The notes beneath the pieces were generated by a model that was not told the DNA's origin, searched no databases, and saw only the letters and a program-made list of their open reading frames with translations. This document shows, piece after piece, positions 20,009 to 29,204 of a stretch of 64,000 nt of DNA. The position numbers and the translations under genes are program-made. The first letter of the stretch is position 1; each line of letters starts with the position of its first letter. Source of the DNA: G963422445 sp963422445 (GTDB lineage Bacteria; Pseudomonadota; Alphaproteobacteria; Thalassobaculales; Thalassobaculaceae); the NCBI GenBank assembly GCA_963422445.2, contig OY729512.2, forward strand, positions 4,774,001 to 4,838,000. Reading direction: 5' to 3'.

Positions 20009-21304
20009 TTATTCAGCCGCCCGAAGTGGCACTGTGGCGGCCTTGCGGGTTCTGATCCGGTCCTCGATTTCGTCACGGAAATGCGCGAACAGTCCCTGCA
20101 CCGGCCACGCGGCGGCGTCGCCGAGGGCGCAGATGGTATGGCCTTCGATCTGTCGTGTAACCTCTTCCAGAGCATCGATTTCCTCGATCTCGGCGTCGCC
20201 GATTACCAGCCGCTCCATGACCCGCCAGATCCAGCCGGTGCCCTCGCGACACGGCGTACACTGGCCGCAGCTCTCATGCTTGTAGAAGTAGGACAGCCGT
20301 GTGATCGCCTTGACAATATCGGTCTCGCGATTCATCACGATGACTGCCGCGGTGCCGAGGCCCGATTTCACTGCCATCAGGGAATCGAAGTCCATAAGCA
20401 CATCGTCGCAGATCGATTTGGGGATGCAACGCACCGACGAGCCGCCGGGGATCACCGCGAGCAGATTATCCCAGCCGCCAATCACACCGCCGGCGTGCCT
20501 TTCGATCAGGTCACGCAACGGAATCCCCATCTCTTCCTCGACATTGCAGGGGGTGTTGACATGACCTGATATGCAGAACAACTTGGTACCGGTGTTGCGT
20601 TCGCGCCCAAGCCCGGCAAACCATTCAGGACCGCGGCGCAGGATTTCCGGTACGACGGCGATACTCTCGACATTGTTGACCGTCGAGGGACAGCCATAAA
20701 GACCGACAGCAGCGGGAAATGGCGGCTTCAGCCGCGGCTGACCTTTCTTGCCCTCCAGGCTTTCGAGGAGCGCGGTTTCCTCGCCGCAGATATAGGCGCC
20801 GGCGCCACGGTGCAGAATCACGTCGAAATCGCAGCCGCTGCCACAGGCGTCACGCCCGATCAGGCCGGCGTCATAGGCCTCGTCGATCGCCTTCTGCAGA
20901 CATCGGGATTCGTTATAGAATTCTCCGCGGATGTAGATATAGGCGGCACAGGCTCGCATCGCGTAACCAGCGATCAGGCAGCCTTCGATCAGCTTGTGCG
21001 GATCGTGGCGCATGATTTCGCGGTCCTTGCAGGTGCCCGGCTCGCTTTCATCGGCGTTGACCACGAGATAATGCGGCCGTTCGCCGACTTCCTTCGGCAT
21101 GAAGGACCATTTCAGGCCCGTCGGAAAGCCTGCGCCGCCGCGGCCGCGCAAGCCCGACGCCTTGACGGCTTCGACGATGTCATCCGGTGAGCGCGACAGG
21201 ATCTGGCCGGTCGTGCTCCAATCACCGCGGTGGCGGGCGCCGTCCAGCCCCGGATCGAACCAGCCATAGAGATTGGTGAAGATCCGATCCTCATCCTTCA
21301 GCAT
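20009..21304 (-). CDS. nuoF: NADH-quinone oxidoreductase subunit F
   Basis: NADH- and FMN-binding subunit, the electron entry point of complex I. Seen in the 431 residues: glycine-rich GLRGRGGAGFPTGLKW, FMN-site region GAGAYICGEETALLES and the cluster motif CGQCTPCREGTGW. It overlaps the end of nuoE by 7 bp. Confidence 0.95.
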   Translation of the reverse strand: MLKDEDRIFTNLYGWFDPGLDGARHRGDWSTTGQILSRSPDDIVEAVKASGLRGRGGAGFPTGLKWSFMPKEVGERPHYLVVNADESEPGTCKDREIMRHDPHKLIEGCLIAGYAMRACAAYIYIRGEFYNESRCLQKAIDEAYDAGLIGRDACGSGCDFDVILHRGAGAYICGEETALLESLEGKKGQPRLKPPFPAAVGLYGCPSTVNNVESIAVVPEILRRGPEWFAGLGRERNTGTKLFCISGHVNTPCNVEEEMGIPLRDLIERHAGGVIGGWDNLLAVIPGGSSVRCIPKSICDDVLMDFDSLMAVKSGLGTAAVIVMNRETDIVKAITRLSYFYKHESCGQCTPCREGTGWIWRVMERLVIGDAEIEEIDALEEVTRQIEGHTICALGDAAAWPVQGLFAHFRDEIEDRIRTRKAATVPLRAAE

Positions 21305-21978
21305 GCGTTCTCTCCCGCGCCCGGCGCAACGGTGTCCGCAGGTTGCGGACGGCGTGCGGCATAGTCTGCGCCATTGGCCCGCAAGCCGGTCAGCGTCGTC
21401 GCTCCGGCACTGCTCTCCGACCGGTTACGGCCAGCCATCGACCCCGGCGGCGGCGGCGCATCCTGCATCAGGACCGTCAACAGGTCCCCTGTCTTCTCGT
21501 AATCCAGATCCTCATAAAAATCGTCGTTGACCTGGAGGATCGGGGCATTCACGCAGGCGCCGAGACATTCGACCTCAAGCAGACTGAACATTCCGTCTTC
21601 GGTCGTCCCGTGATCGTCGATGCCGAGCCTGTCACGAATACAACGGAGCACCTCGTCGGACCCGCGCAGCCAGCAGGGCGTCGTCTTGCAGACCTGCAGG
21701 AAATAGCGCCCGACCGGCTTGAGGTTGAACATCGTGTAGAAGGTAGCGACCTCAAGCACGCGAATCGGCGCCATGCCGAGTTTTTCCGCGACCACCTCTA
21801 TCGCCTTGCGCGGCAGCCAATTGTCGTGCTGGCGCTGAGCGAGGTCGAGCAGCGGAATCACAGCACTGGCTTGCCGGCCTGGCGGATAGCGGGCAATGAT
21901 CGTATCCGCCGCAGCCAGGTTTTCCAGGGTAAATTCAAAGCTGTCGGGCTGGTTCTCCGAAAATTCGTACCCGCTCAC
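21298..21978 (-). CDS. nuoE: NADH-quinone oxidoreductase subunit E
   Basis: Thioredoxin-fold [2Fe-2S] subunit beside NuoF. Cluster cysteines are in CKTTPCWLRG and VECLGACVNAP. At 226 residues it has a C-terminal extension of about 50 residues rich in Ala, Gly and Arg after the conserved domain, of the kind seen in some alphaproteobacteria. ATGA overlap with nuoD. Confidence 0.94.
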   Translation of the reverse strand: MSGYEFSENQPDSFEFTLENLAAADTIIARYPPGRQASAVIPLLDLAQRQHDNWLPRKAIEVVAEKLGMAPIRVLEVATFYTMFNLKPVGRYFLQVCKTTPCWLRGSDEVLRCIRDRLGIDDHGTTEDGMFSLLEVECLGACVNAPILQVNDDFYEDLDYEKTGDLLTVLMQDAPPPPGSMAGRNRSESSAGATTLTGLRANGADYAARRPQPADTVAPGAGENAC

Positions 21979-23153
21979 CGGTCGATCTCCCCGAAGACGA
22001 TGTCAAGCGAGCCGATTATCGCGACGGTGTCTGCGAGCATATGGCCCTTCGAGAGAAAATCCATCGCCGAGAGAAACGCGAAACCGGGTGCGCGGATCTT
22101 GCAACGATAGGGCTTGTTGGATCCGTCGGACACCAGGTAAACCGCAAACTCGCCTTTCGGCGCCTCGACTCCGGTATAGGTCTCGCCAGCCGGCACATGA
22201 TAGCCTTCCGTATAGAGCTTAAAGTGGTGGATCAAGGCTTCCATGGAGCGCTTCATGTCGCTACGCGGCGGCGGCGCAATCTTGCGGTCGGCCGTCTTGA
22301 CCGGACCAGCCGGCAAACGCTTGACGCACTGGTTGATGATACGGAGGCTTTGGCGCATCTCCTCGACCCGGACGAGATACCGGGCATAACAGTCGCCGGT
22401 CTTGCCGACCGGCAGGTCGAACTCCATCTCATCGTAGACATCATAGGGTTGCGTCTTGCGCAGATCCCAACTTACGCCCGATGCCCGCAGGCAAGGCCCG
22501 GTGAAGCCCAGGCCAAAAGCGTCGTCACGGCTGACAACGCCGATATCGACGGTGCGTTGTTTGAAAATCCGGTTGTTGGTCAGCAGACTTTCCATGTCGT
22601 CAATGAAGCGCGGGAAATCCTCGGCCCATCTGGCGATGTCGTCGAGCAGGCCAACCGGCAGATCCTGGTGAACGCCGCCGGGGCGAAAATACGCGGCATG
22701 CAAGCGGGCGCCGCAGGCGCGCTCGTAGAACTCCATCAGGATCTCACGTTCTTCGAAGCCCCAGAGCAGAGGCGTCATCGCGCCGACATCAAGGGCGAAG
22801 GTTGTGACGTTCAGGATGTGATTGAGAATCCGCGACAACTCGGCGTACAGCACCCGGATATACTGGCCACGCCGCGGCACTTCGAGATCGAGAAGTTTTT
22901 CGACAGCCAGGGCATAGGCATGTTCCTGGGCCATTGGCGCGACATAGTCGAGCCGATCGAAATACGGGACCGCTTGCAGATAGGTCTTGTGCTCGATCAG
23001 CTTTTCGGTTCCGCGGTGCAGCAGTCCGATATGCGGGTCGGCGCGCTCGACGACTTCGCCGTCCATTTCGAGGACAAGGCGAAGCACGCCATGAGCCGCC
23101 GGATGCTGCGGTCCGAAATTCAGGGTCAGGGGCTTTATCCGGGTTTCGACCAT
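21975..23153 (-). CDS. nuoD: NADH-quinone oxidoreductase subunit D
   Basis: 49-kDa-type subunit that forms the quinone site with NuoB. The conserved N-terminal segment HIGLLHRGTEKLIE and YFDRLDYVAPM are present. 392 residues, separate from NuoC (no NuoCD fusion as in enterobacteria). Start overlaps the nuoC stop (TGATG). Confidence 0.95.
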   Translation of the reverse strand: MVETRIKPLTLNFGPQHPAAHGVLRLVLEMDGEVVERADPHIGLLHRGTEKLIEHKTYLQAVPYFDRLDYVAPMAQEHAYALAVEKLLDLEVPRRGQYIRVLYAELSRILNHILNVTTFALDVGAMTPLLWGFEEREILMEFYERACGARLHAAYFRPGGVHQDLPVGLLDDIARWAEDFPRFIDDMESLLTNNRIFKQRTVDIGVVSRDDAFGLGFTGPCLRASGVSWDLRKTQPYDVYDEMEFDLPVGKTGDCYARYLVRVEEMRQSLRIINQCVKRLPAGPVKTADRKIAPPPRSDMKRSMEALIHHFKLYTEGYHVPAGETYTGVEAPKGEFAVYLVSDGSNKPYRCKIRAPGFAFLSAMDFLSKGHMLADTVAIIGSLDIVFGEIDR

Positions 23154-23785
23154 CAGTCGCTTGCCGGTGTCTCTCTCACCGCCTTTTCGTCACCTGCCAA
23201 GGCCGCCTGCGCGCCTTCCCACGGGCTCATGAAGTCGAAACTCCGGAAATCCTGGGTCAGTCTGACCGGCTCATAGATCACGCGCTTCTGTTCGTCGTCG
23301 TACCGAACTTCGACGTGGCCCGTCAACGGGAAGTCCTTGCGCATCGGATGCCCTTCGAAGCCGTAATCCGTCAACAGCCGACGCAAATCGGGATGGTCGC
23401 TGAAGAGGATGCCGTACATGTCCCAGGCTTCACGTTCATTCCATTCGGCGGACGGAAAGAGCGTCGAGACCGACGGCACAGGCGTGCCCTCGTCTGTGGT
23501 CACCTTGACCCGAATGCGTTGATTGCGGTCGACACTCAACAGGTTGTAGATCACTTCGAGGCGCTGGGCGCGTTCCGGATAATCTGCACCGCAGAGATCG
23601 ACCAGAGTCCGGAACTGGCACTGGGCGTCGTCGCGCAGAAAGGACAGAACCTTGAGGATCGCGCCGGCGGGAACCCGCAGGACGAGCTCGTCACCGGCCC
23701 ATTCGACCGTAGTGATGTCGTCGCCGATCAGGTTTTCGAGATACGCGACCAGTTCGGCCAGCGCCTCGGACGTTTCAGATGCCAT
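23153..23785 (-). CDS. nuoC: NADH-quinone oxidoreductase subunit C
   Basis: 30-kDa-type peripheral subunit of complex I. The 210 residues include the family signature around EREAWDMYGILFSDHPDLRR and LLTDYGFEGHPMRKDFPLTG. It lies 42 bp after nuoB. Confidence 0.94.
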   Translation of the reverse strand: MASETSEALAELVAYLENLIGDDITTVEWAGDELVLRVPAGAILKVLSFLRDDAQCQFRTLVDLCGADYPERAQRLEVIYNLLSVDRNQRIRVKVTTDEGTPVPSVSTLFPSAEWNEREAWDMYGILFSDHPDLRRLLTDYGFEGHPMRKDFPLTGHVEVRYDDEQKRVIYEPVRLTQDFRSFDFMSPWEGAQAALAGDEKAVRETPASD

Positions 23786-23827
23786 GGCTGCTCCGCCTTC
23801 CCGTCATCCGGCCCCGGTCGCGCCGGA

Positions 23828-24376
23828 TCATCGGGCAATCGTCCCGGTGCGCCGGATCTTTCTCTGCAGCTGCATCAGTCCGTAAAGCAGCGCCTCGGCC
23901 GTCGGCGGGCAACCGGGCACATAGACATCGACCGGCACGATCCGGTCGCAACCGCGGACGACGGAATAGGAGTAATGATAGTAACCGCCGCCATTGGCGC
24001 AGGATCCCATCGAGAGCACCCAGCGCGGTTCGGCCATCTGGTCGTAGACCTTGCGTAGCGCCGGCGCCATCTTGTTGGTCAGGGTACCGGCGACAATCAT
24101 CACGTCGGACTGGCGCGGGCTTGGCCGGAACACCATGCCGAACCGGTCGAGGTCATAACGGCTAGCGGCAGAATGCATCATCTCGACGGCGCAGCAGGCC
24201 AACCCGAAGGTCATTGGCCATAACGAGCCGCTGCGTGCCCAGTTGAACAGATTGTCGGCCTTGGCGACGATGAAACCCTTTTCCTGGAGCTCGTCTCCGA
24301 CGGCCTGCAGGATCGCATCCTGTTCGGCACCCGGTGGCACCAGGCGCTGCCCCGGATCGGATGAACTCACTCCCAT
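23828..24376 (-). CDS. nuoB: NADH-quinone oxidoreductase subunit B
   Basis: Carries the terminal cluster N2 that reduces quinone. Cluster cysteines are in GLACCAVEMMH, GSCANGGGYY and VPGCPPTAEA. The start was set at ATG 24376, after AAGGGGG, which overlaps the nuoA stop by 10 bp and gives 182 residues. A longer frame reaching 24487 is probably not translated. Confidence 0.93.
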   Translation of the reverse strand: MGVSSSDPGQRLVPPGAEQDAILQAVGDELQEKGFIVAKADNLFNWARSGSLWPMTFGLACCAVEMMHSAASRYDLDRFGMVFRPSPRQSDVMIVAGTLTNKMAPALRKVYDQMAEPRWVLSMGSCANGGGYYHYSYSVVRGCDRIVPVDVYVPGCPPTAEALLYGLMQLQRKIRRTGTIAR

Positions 24377-24732
24377 TCCAGGCCCCCTTTTCTCCATTCG
24401 TAAACGAATCCGACGGTCAGGACACCGAGAAAGACCATCATCGACCAGAAGCCGTAGACGCCGATCGCACCGAGCGATACCGCCCACGGAAACAGAAAGG
24501 CCACTTCGAGATCGAAGATGATGAAGAGAATGGCGACCAGATAGAACCGGATGTCGAATTGTCCGCGCGAATCGTTAAACGCCTCGAACCCGCATTCATA
24601 GGCCGAGACCTTTTCCGAATCGGGGCGCTGCGTGCCGAGCACCAAGGAGGCCACGACGATTGCCAGCGCCATGCCGACAGCAAGGCCGGTAAAAATCAGG
24701 ATCGGCAGATATTCCTGAAGAAGCGCCGTCAT
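24367..24732 (-). CDS. nuoA: NADH-quinone oxidoreductase subunit A
   Basis: Small three-helix membrane subunit of complex I and first gene of the nuoA-N operon. The loop motif SAYECGFEAF with its conserved Cys is intact in 121 residues. About 110 bp separate it from the tRNA-Asp gene, leaving room for the operon promoter, which I could not define. Confidence 0.94.
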   Translation of the reverse strand: MTALLQEYLPILIFTGLAVGMALAIVVASLVLGTQRPDSEKVSAYECGFEAFNDSRGQFDIRFYLVAILFIIFDLEVAFLFPWAVSLGAIGVYGFWSMMVFLGVLTVGFVYEWRKGGLEWE

Positions 24733-24845
24733 CGCTACCTCTGCCTGTCAGTTTCCTGTCGACCGCCCGGCCCCTGGATCCGATCTTGCCGCCGTGCCTG
24801 GTTCCTTGACGGACCGTCGCGAACACCAGTCCTGCAATCGGACAA

Positions 24846-24922
24846 TGGCGGGAGTGACGGGACTCGAACCCGCGGCCTCTGGCGTGACAGGCCAGCGCTC
24901 TAACCAACTGAGCTACACCCCC
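24846..24922 (-). tRNA. tRNA-Asp (GTC)
   Basis: A 77-nt cloverleaf. The acceptor stem GGGGGTG pairs with CACTCCC (one G-T pair), followed by discriminator G and an encoded CCA. The anticodon loop CTGTCAC reads GTC for aspartate, and the T loop is TTCGAGT. It lies just upstream of nuoA. In relatives tRNA-Val normally lies close to it; here tRNA-Val is 10.8 kb away. Confidence 0.95.
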
Positions 24923-25591
24923 GCAAACCCGCCGAAACCGGCTCCCTCACGAGAGGCTGTGATTTAGCAGCCCGCGCACACCCTGTCAAGCCGCCGCAAA
25001 TGCCTTGCTCGGATGCACGAGCGCCGAGGACGTCGCATTCCTGGCAACGTGGTGGCCCGGTCCCGCGAATAGGTCCGGTGCCGCACGGGCCCGTTCCACC
25101 AGCCGTGCCTTCGCGTGGACCGCCACGGCTGAAAAGTCGAGCGCCACCTGGTATTCCCGGTCGCGTCGCCGCCTTGTCCATGTCCCGTTTCCTCGCCCGC
25201 ATCATCGGCGTGGCGCGGACCATCAGACGCGTTGCTCCGGTTCTGCCGAGGCCGCGTTCCGCTATTGCCGCCGCCGGCCGCAATCCCGAACCGCCCGGGT
25301 ACTCGCCTCCGTGTGCGACGGATCATCCCGCTCGTGGTAGTGGTAATCTGCGCTCTGCGACGGCGACGATATCGTCCCGGTCGAGGCTACCATCGCGAGT
25401 GTCCCGTGATAGCCTAGGCAAGAGCTCCGGCAGGCTCCGATGCATCTCCCCGAAGACGCGATTGCACAATCGGCCGTTCAGGCTTTCATTGCCGTGCAAG
25501 ATAACCCATCGGATGGCCGCCCGGACCGGGATTGGAGTCCGGTCAAGACGACCCCGGGACGCCGTAGCGCGCGCGTACTTTAAATTCGGGA
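24923..25591. other. Gene-poor stretch, nothing recognised
   Basis: GC-rich sequence with overlapping open frames on both strands that show no known domain and strong Arg/Pro/Gly bias, as expected of chance frames in such DNA. No start with a good ribosome-binding site was found. It is the beginning of the island between the two tRNAs. Confidence 0.4.
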
Positions 25592-25702
25592 ACCGCTTAT
25601 GCACGTGGCTCCGGTGAAACGCACATGTAGCGTTTGGCGTGCCGGGAATAGTCGACATCGGGGGTAACATCGTGTGCCACCGGAGCCACGTGCATAAGCG
25701 GT
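25592..25702. repeat. MITE-like inverted-repeat element, 111 bp
   Basis: Perfect 25-bp terminal inverted repeats (25592-25616 and 25678-25702, beginning ACCGCTTATGCACG) enclose 61 bp. The unit is flanked on both sides by the exact 8-bp direct repeat ATTCGGGA (25584-25591 and 25703-25710). Too short to encode a transposase. The combination of TIRs and target duplication indicates a non-autonomous miniature element. Its parent is not among the ISs in this window, although an 8-bp duplication is seen for the IS1595 element at 56991. Confidence 0.7.
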
Positions 25703-25710
25703 ATTCGGGA

Positions 25711-26436
25711 TACGGCATGTCCGCCGATTGGGCGGTACAAGGCGTCGGCGCCGTATATCAGGTGTTCGTCACCTTCGGGACCAACACGATGCCCATACGA
25801 GATGTAGACAGAGCGTTCCGCCCGGATTGGTCAAAACTCCGGCCAGATACCGGCGCACGCCGCTGCGGCGGTGGTCGACGTCGCGGGCACGGGAAAATAT
25901 CAGGGACTGAATTTTCACGGCTCCAGAGATCCTGCCGGTGACGCGGGCCGGAAACGTCACTGGTGGGCGGCGAGCGTGTCGAGCGTTCCAAGCGAGAGGA
26001 AGCAGTCGCCGTCCGTCGGCCCTTCGTGCCATGCAGCGATCGCCGAATGCCCCGTCTGCGGCGCCGACACACCGAGGATCGGACGGAAGAGCGCCGATGT
26101 CCGCATGACAATCGACATGATCAACCTTGCCCGAGTCGCCAACTCCGATGTCGTGGCACCGGTTTCATCCAGCCGCGACTTCGTGCCGGTGGCCGAGCTC
26201 TTCGAAACCAGGGATATCAAGGTGACCCATGGGACCGTCCAAACACGGGCATCGCAATTGACCGAACGATGCTGGAGAAGCCTTGACATTGCCTGTTCAC
26301 GCGAGGATTTCCGTTTCATCCAGCCACGACAGCGCTTGACTGTCCTTGGCAAACAGGGTTGCGCCGCGCGAAATATTCCGTGAGATCAGCCTATTGCAAC
26401 GGATGGGATCTCCATGATCAGAAAATGTCAGTCCCT
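25711..26436. other. Gene-poor stretch, nothing recognised
   Basis: Open frames on both strands overlap here but none has a convincing domain or start. A plus-strand segment around 26050-26250 (with CPVCGADTPRIG) resembles the broken coding sequence of some transposases, but too weakly to name. No RNA gene found. Confidence 0.35.
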
Positions 26437-27400
26437 GTCATTCGTCTTCTCCCAACGTTCGGCGAATCTCGTCTCTGTTGGTTCCGAGTTCCTGCGCAAT
26501 CGCTTCAACGTCAAGATCGGCAAGATCGCGCAGTAGCCGCGCCATGCGGCATATCGGCTGCTGAAGCGCTTCCTCGGCTTGATCAGCCCGCTGTTCTGCC
26601 CCCTCCTGAGTTGCCGCTCCATCTCCGCCCGGCGTGCAAAGATGACCGAGTCCTTACAACAGCGCCTCCTCGGCCTCCATGCTGCGTAGAACATCCTCTC
26701 GCTCGCCCGCCTTGCGCAACTGCCGCAGCACCGCCCCACAGTCCGCCGGATACTCGGCTTCATCAATCGACAGGATATGATCGCTCGCCGACCCCCGGTC
26801 TGCCAGATCCTGATCGAACACGGCCAGAAGCCGCTCCAGATCGTTTCGGCGACGCCCGCGCAGATACGGGATCTGAACGATGTGCGACTGCTGGTAAAGC
26901 CCGGCCACGAAGGACTGGGTCGCATCCAGATCCCGCGCCGTGCAGCGTTTCGACACCCGTGGCGACACATCCACCACGGCCTCCTCCGACAGGCCCATCG
27001 GATAACCCAGAAAACAGATCGCCACAACGGGAGGCACCCGCTCACCGGCCGTGCCGCCAGAGCGGATCAGATGCTGGCCGGGATATATGCTAAAATGCTC
27101 GATCACCCTCGGCGAGGGAGCCTTCCGGATCTCCACCGGAACATCCCGCAAGCTGCCATCGGCGGTGCGCAGCCGGGCCGCAAAATCCATCCGCAACAGG
27201 ATCAGCGGCAAGGCGTTGTCCCGGTCTTCATGCGACGCCGGGGGCGGCGATCGGCGCACCGTCGTCTTCTGCGGGCGCACGACCAGCTCGGCCACCTCCA
27301 GCTTCGCGATCTTGCCGATCAGCAGCCGGGCAGCCTCGAGATCCTCAAGCAGGTACTTGAAAACCACATCCTAGATCGGGTTGGCGATGCGTATGGGATC
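26437..27400 (-). pseudogene. PD-(D/E)XK nuclease/transposase-like protein, broken
   Basis: The sequence matches the family of roughly 300-residue proteins with a PD-(D/E)XK nuclease core often annotated as Rpn-like recombination-promoting nucleases or transposases. The start region IANPI-stop-DVVFKYLLED carries a TAG at 27372 where a Tyr codon is usual. The main piece to 26654 keeps RMDFAARL and VEIRKA (probable D and ExK), LPLILLRMD and VIQIPYLRGRRR. After a stop at about 26654 the homologous C-terminal coiled region (EMERQLRR; then DLDVEAIAQELGTNRDEI) continues in two other frames. So one nonsense codon and at least two frameshifts. Confidence 0.65.
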
Positions 27401-27795
27401 TCATCTCTCGGACCGGAGCGGCCGGGACGGACCGGATCCTGGACCTATCGGTCGACCTCGGCCCCGGGCCGATACCGGACCCGATTACCGGCCTGCGGCT
27501 GCGGGTTGTCACGCCCTGACTTCGGCGCGGCCGCGCAATGTCGTCGGCTTCGGCGTGCGGACCGTGCCGACGGATCGCCGCTCCTTCCCGGTGCGGCCGG
27601 ATCGTTCGGCGTGCCCCGGCAACCCGCAGCCGGACGGCATGGTTTCAGTGAACGCGCCGTTTCGGGGCTGGCGCCTTGCCGCTGCCATCCCGCGACCCCG
27701 TTGCCGGTGAGAAGTACGGGGCATGCGACAACGGTTACGGCCGGAACGACAGGGCTCATGATGCACAACCGACCCGGACTTCAGCCTGGATCCCG
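27401..27795. other. Gene-poor stretch, nothing firmly recognised
   Basis: GC-rich sequence between two pseudogenes. It may include the badly decayed upstream part of the transposase fragment that follows, but no alignment could be followed by eye. Confidence 0.3.
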
Positions 27796-28063
27796 GGCCT
27801 GTGCCGATCATCATCGACATCAACCTGCGCCGCGATGTCGTCCCCGAGAAGAATCCGGCCCGGGACACGACGACCCCAAGCAGTACCGACAAACCATACC
27901 GGAACGGCAGCGCCATCGCGAACCGACCACCGTCGAGCGTTCAACAACGGCCTCAAACACGATTTCGGCGGTCGTGAGATCCGCGTTCGCAGCCACCGCA
28001 AGCTGTTCCGCCACCTGACATTCGGGATCCCCGCGCTCACCATCGATCGGTCCATGAGCCTGA
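27796..28063 (+). pseudogene. IS4/IS5-like transposase C-terminal fragment, badly decayed
   Basis: In successive frames the sequence reads VPIIIDINLRRD, then a poorly conserved stretch, then FNNGLKHDFGGREIRVRSH and HLTFGIPALTIDRSM. This parallels the C-terminus of the transposase at 32175-33314 (VPIIDVNPRRDKD; TNARLKDECGGRHVRVRGH; HLMVGILALAADQL), which contains the catalytic Glu region. At least two frameshifts. It is an older, more divergent relative rather than a recent copy. Confidence 0.6.
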
Positions 28064-28539
28064 CCGCCGGCAATCCCCTCGCAGGATCCGGCTTGACCAC
28101 CCCGGATTGACGGGGTGGCGGAACCGCTGTAACCCGAGAGGCGACGGTGGCGGTGAAGCGCGCCCGGAAGTTCCGGATCGCCCCTTTCGGTGACGGATCG
28201 GAGTGGCTGTCCCGATACCCGATCCGGCATAGCCCTTGTGCTTATCACATGTTCACACCGATCGCGATCGGGTGCCGACCACAAAATCGCCGGATCCGTC
28301 TGCAAAAAGCTCAACCGGCTGAATCCCTCGAATATGCGCCATTTCCGATAACCGCCGACATCCCGGTCGTTGCGCACCCGGAACCCGATTTTCCTCTATT
28401 GCAACGAAACAGAAGCGACTTCGCTCGCGACTATGCTGTTGCCCTACTCAAGTACCGCATTGGCACCGTTTCAATTCCCGCATCTGTGCCGGTAGGCCGC
28501 GCTTCGGCGTGGCCCTCGGCGGCGCCACGGTGACACGAT
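28064..28539. other. Intergenic, nothing recognised
   Basis: No gene or RNA could be supported. The plus-strand open frame 28147-28533 has no domain and no ribosome-binding site. Confidence 0.35.
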
Positions 28540-28585
28540 GCTGAACGGTCAAAGCGCCGGTCGAGCGGCGCTTTGACCGTTCAGC
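28540..28585. repeat. Perfect 19-bp inverted repeat (hairpin)
   Basis: Arms 28540-28558 and 28567-28585 (GCTGAACGGTCAAAGCGCC and its complement) are fully complementary with an 8-base loop. A short T run (TTTTT) occurs 8 bases beyond on the plus strand, too far for a classical intrinsic terminator. It could be a terminator-like structure, a protein-binding palindrome or one end of an unseen mobile element. Confidence 0.6.
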
Positions 28586-28772
28586 GAAGTCATTTTTACA
28601 ATTTGGTCCGTAAACGATTAAATGGGCGTCGCCGGAGAAAACGGGTTTTTCTTTATTTGGCAAGAATTCATGTCGCGAAACTGTGTCATGGATTCGGTTT
28701 ACAGCGTGCGCCCATCGTGCGGCAGCGCCGTGGGGTCTTGCCCGCCACCGTGGCCGGTTGTAATCTTGCGGC

Positions 28773-29204
28773 ATGATAGACGATACGCAGAGAACTGTTG
28801 AACACTTGAGACTGGCGCAAGACGTCATTACCCGTATGGCGGGAAACAGCGCACAGATGAAAACATGGGCCGTTTCACTGGTCACCGCAGCCTTCGTCTT
28901 CTCGGGATTATCGGACGACCCACACTGGTTAATCGGCTTGGGCGGCTGCATCCCGGTGCTGGCTTTCTGGAGCATGGATGCCAAGTATCTTCATCTCGAA
29001 AGGTGCTACATCAAGCTGTATGAGAAAATCGTGGCCGGTACATCGGTGAAGCCCTTCGACCTGGACTATCGTCCATATGTCAGCACAGCAGGCTCCGTCT
29101 GGGATGTTGCATGGTCCTGGTCGGTCTGCCGGTTTTATGGCTCTCTTTTCGTTATCATGCTGGCGCTCCTGGGACTTCTTGTATCAGTTGAAGGCGCAGG
29201 ATGA
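28773..29204 (+). CDS. Small membrane protein of unknown function
   Basis: 143 residues with two adjacent hydrophobic segments (about 35-75: AVSLVTAAFVFSGL and LIGLGGCIPVLAFWSM) and a C-terminal one (FYGSLFVIMLALLGLLVSV), so probably three membrane helices. The N-terminal pattern RLAQDVITRMAGNSAQMKTW followed by a helix resembles a widespread group of small membrane proteins that I recall from genomic and defence islands; that is memory, not a search. It is the only intact-looking non-transposase gene in this part of the island. There is no obvious partner gene, and the ribosome-binding site is weak. Confidence 0.55.
   Translation: MIDDTQRTVEHLRLAQDVITRMAGNSAQMKTWAVSLVTAAFVFSGLSDDPHWLIGLGGCIPVLAFWSMDAKYLHLERCYIKLYEKIVAGTSVKPFDLDYRPYVSTAGSVWDVAWSWSVCRFYGSLFVIMLALLGLLVSVEGAG

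Noticed and set aside
22041..24058. Large plus-strand frames opposite nuoD, nuoC and nuoB
   Set aside because: Antisense frames in a conserved operon; nuo motifs on the minus strand explain the sequence.
24923..25591. GC-rich overlapping frames next to tRNA-Asp
   Set aside because: Low-complexity Arg/Gly/Pro products, no ribosome-binding sites, no family.
25960..26390. Possible Cys-containing protein (CPVCGADTPRIG) or transposase remnant
   Set aside because: The similarity was too short and vague to name a family, and overlapping frames on the other strand look equally good.
28773..29204. A complete defence system around the small membrane protein
   Set aside because: No nucleotidyltransferase, TIR, nuclease or ATPase gene is intact nearby; only a lone ORF is supported.
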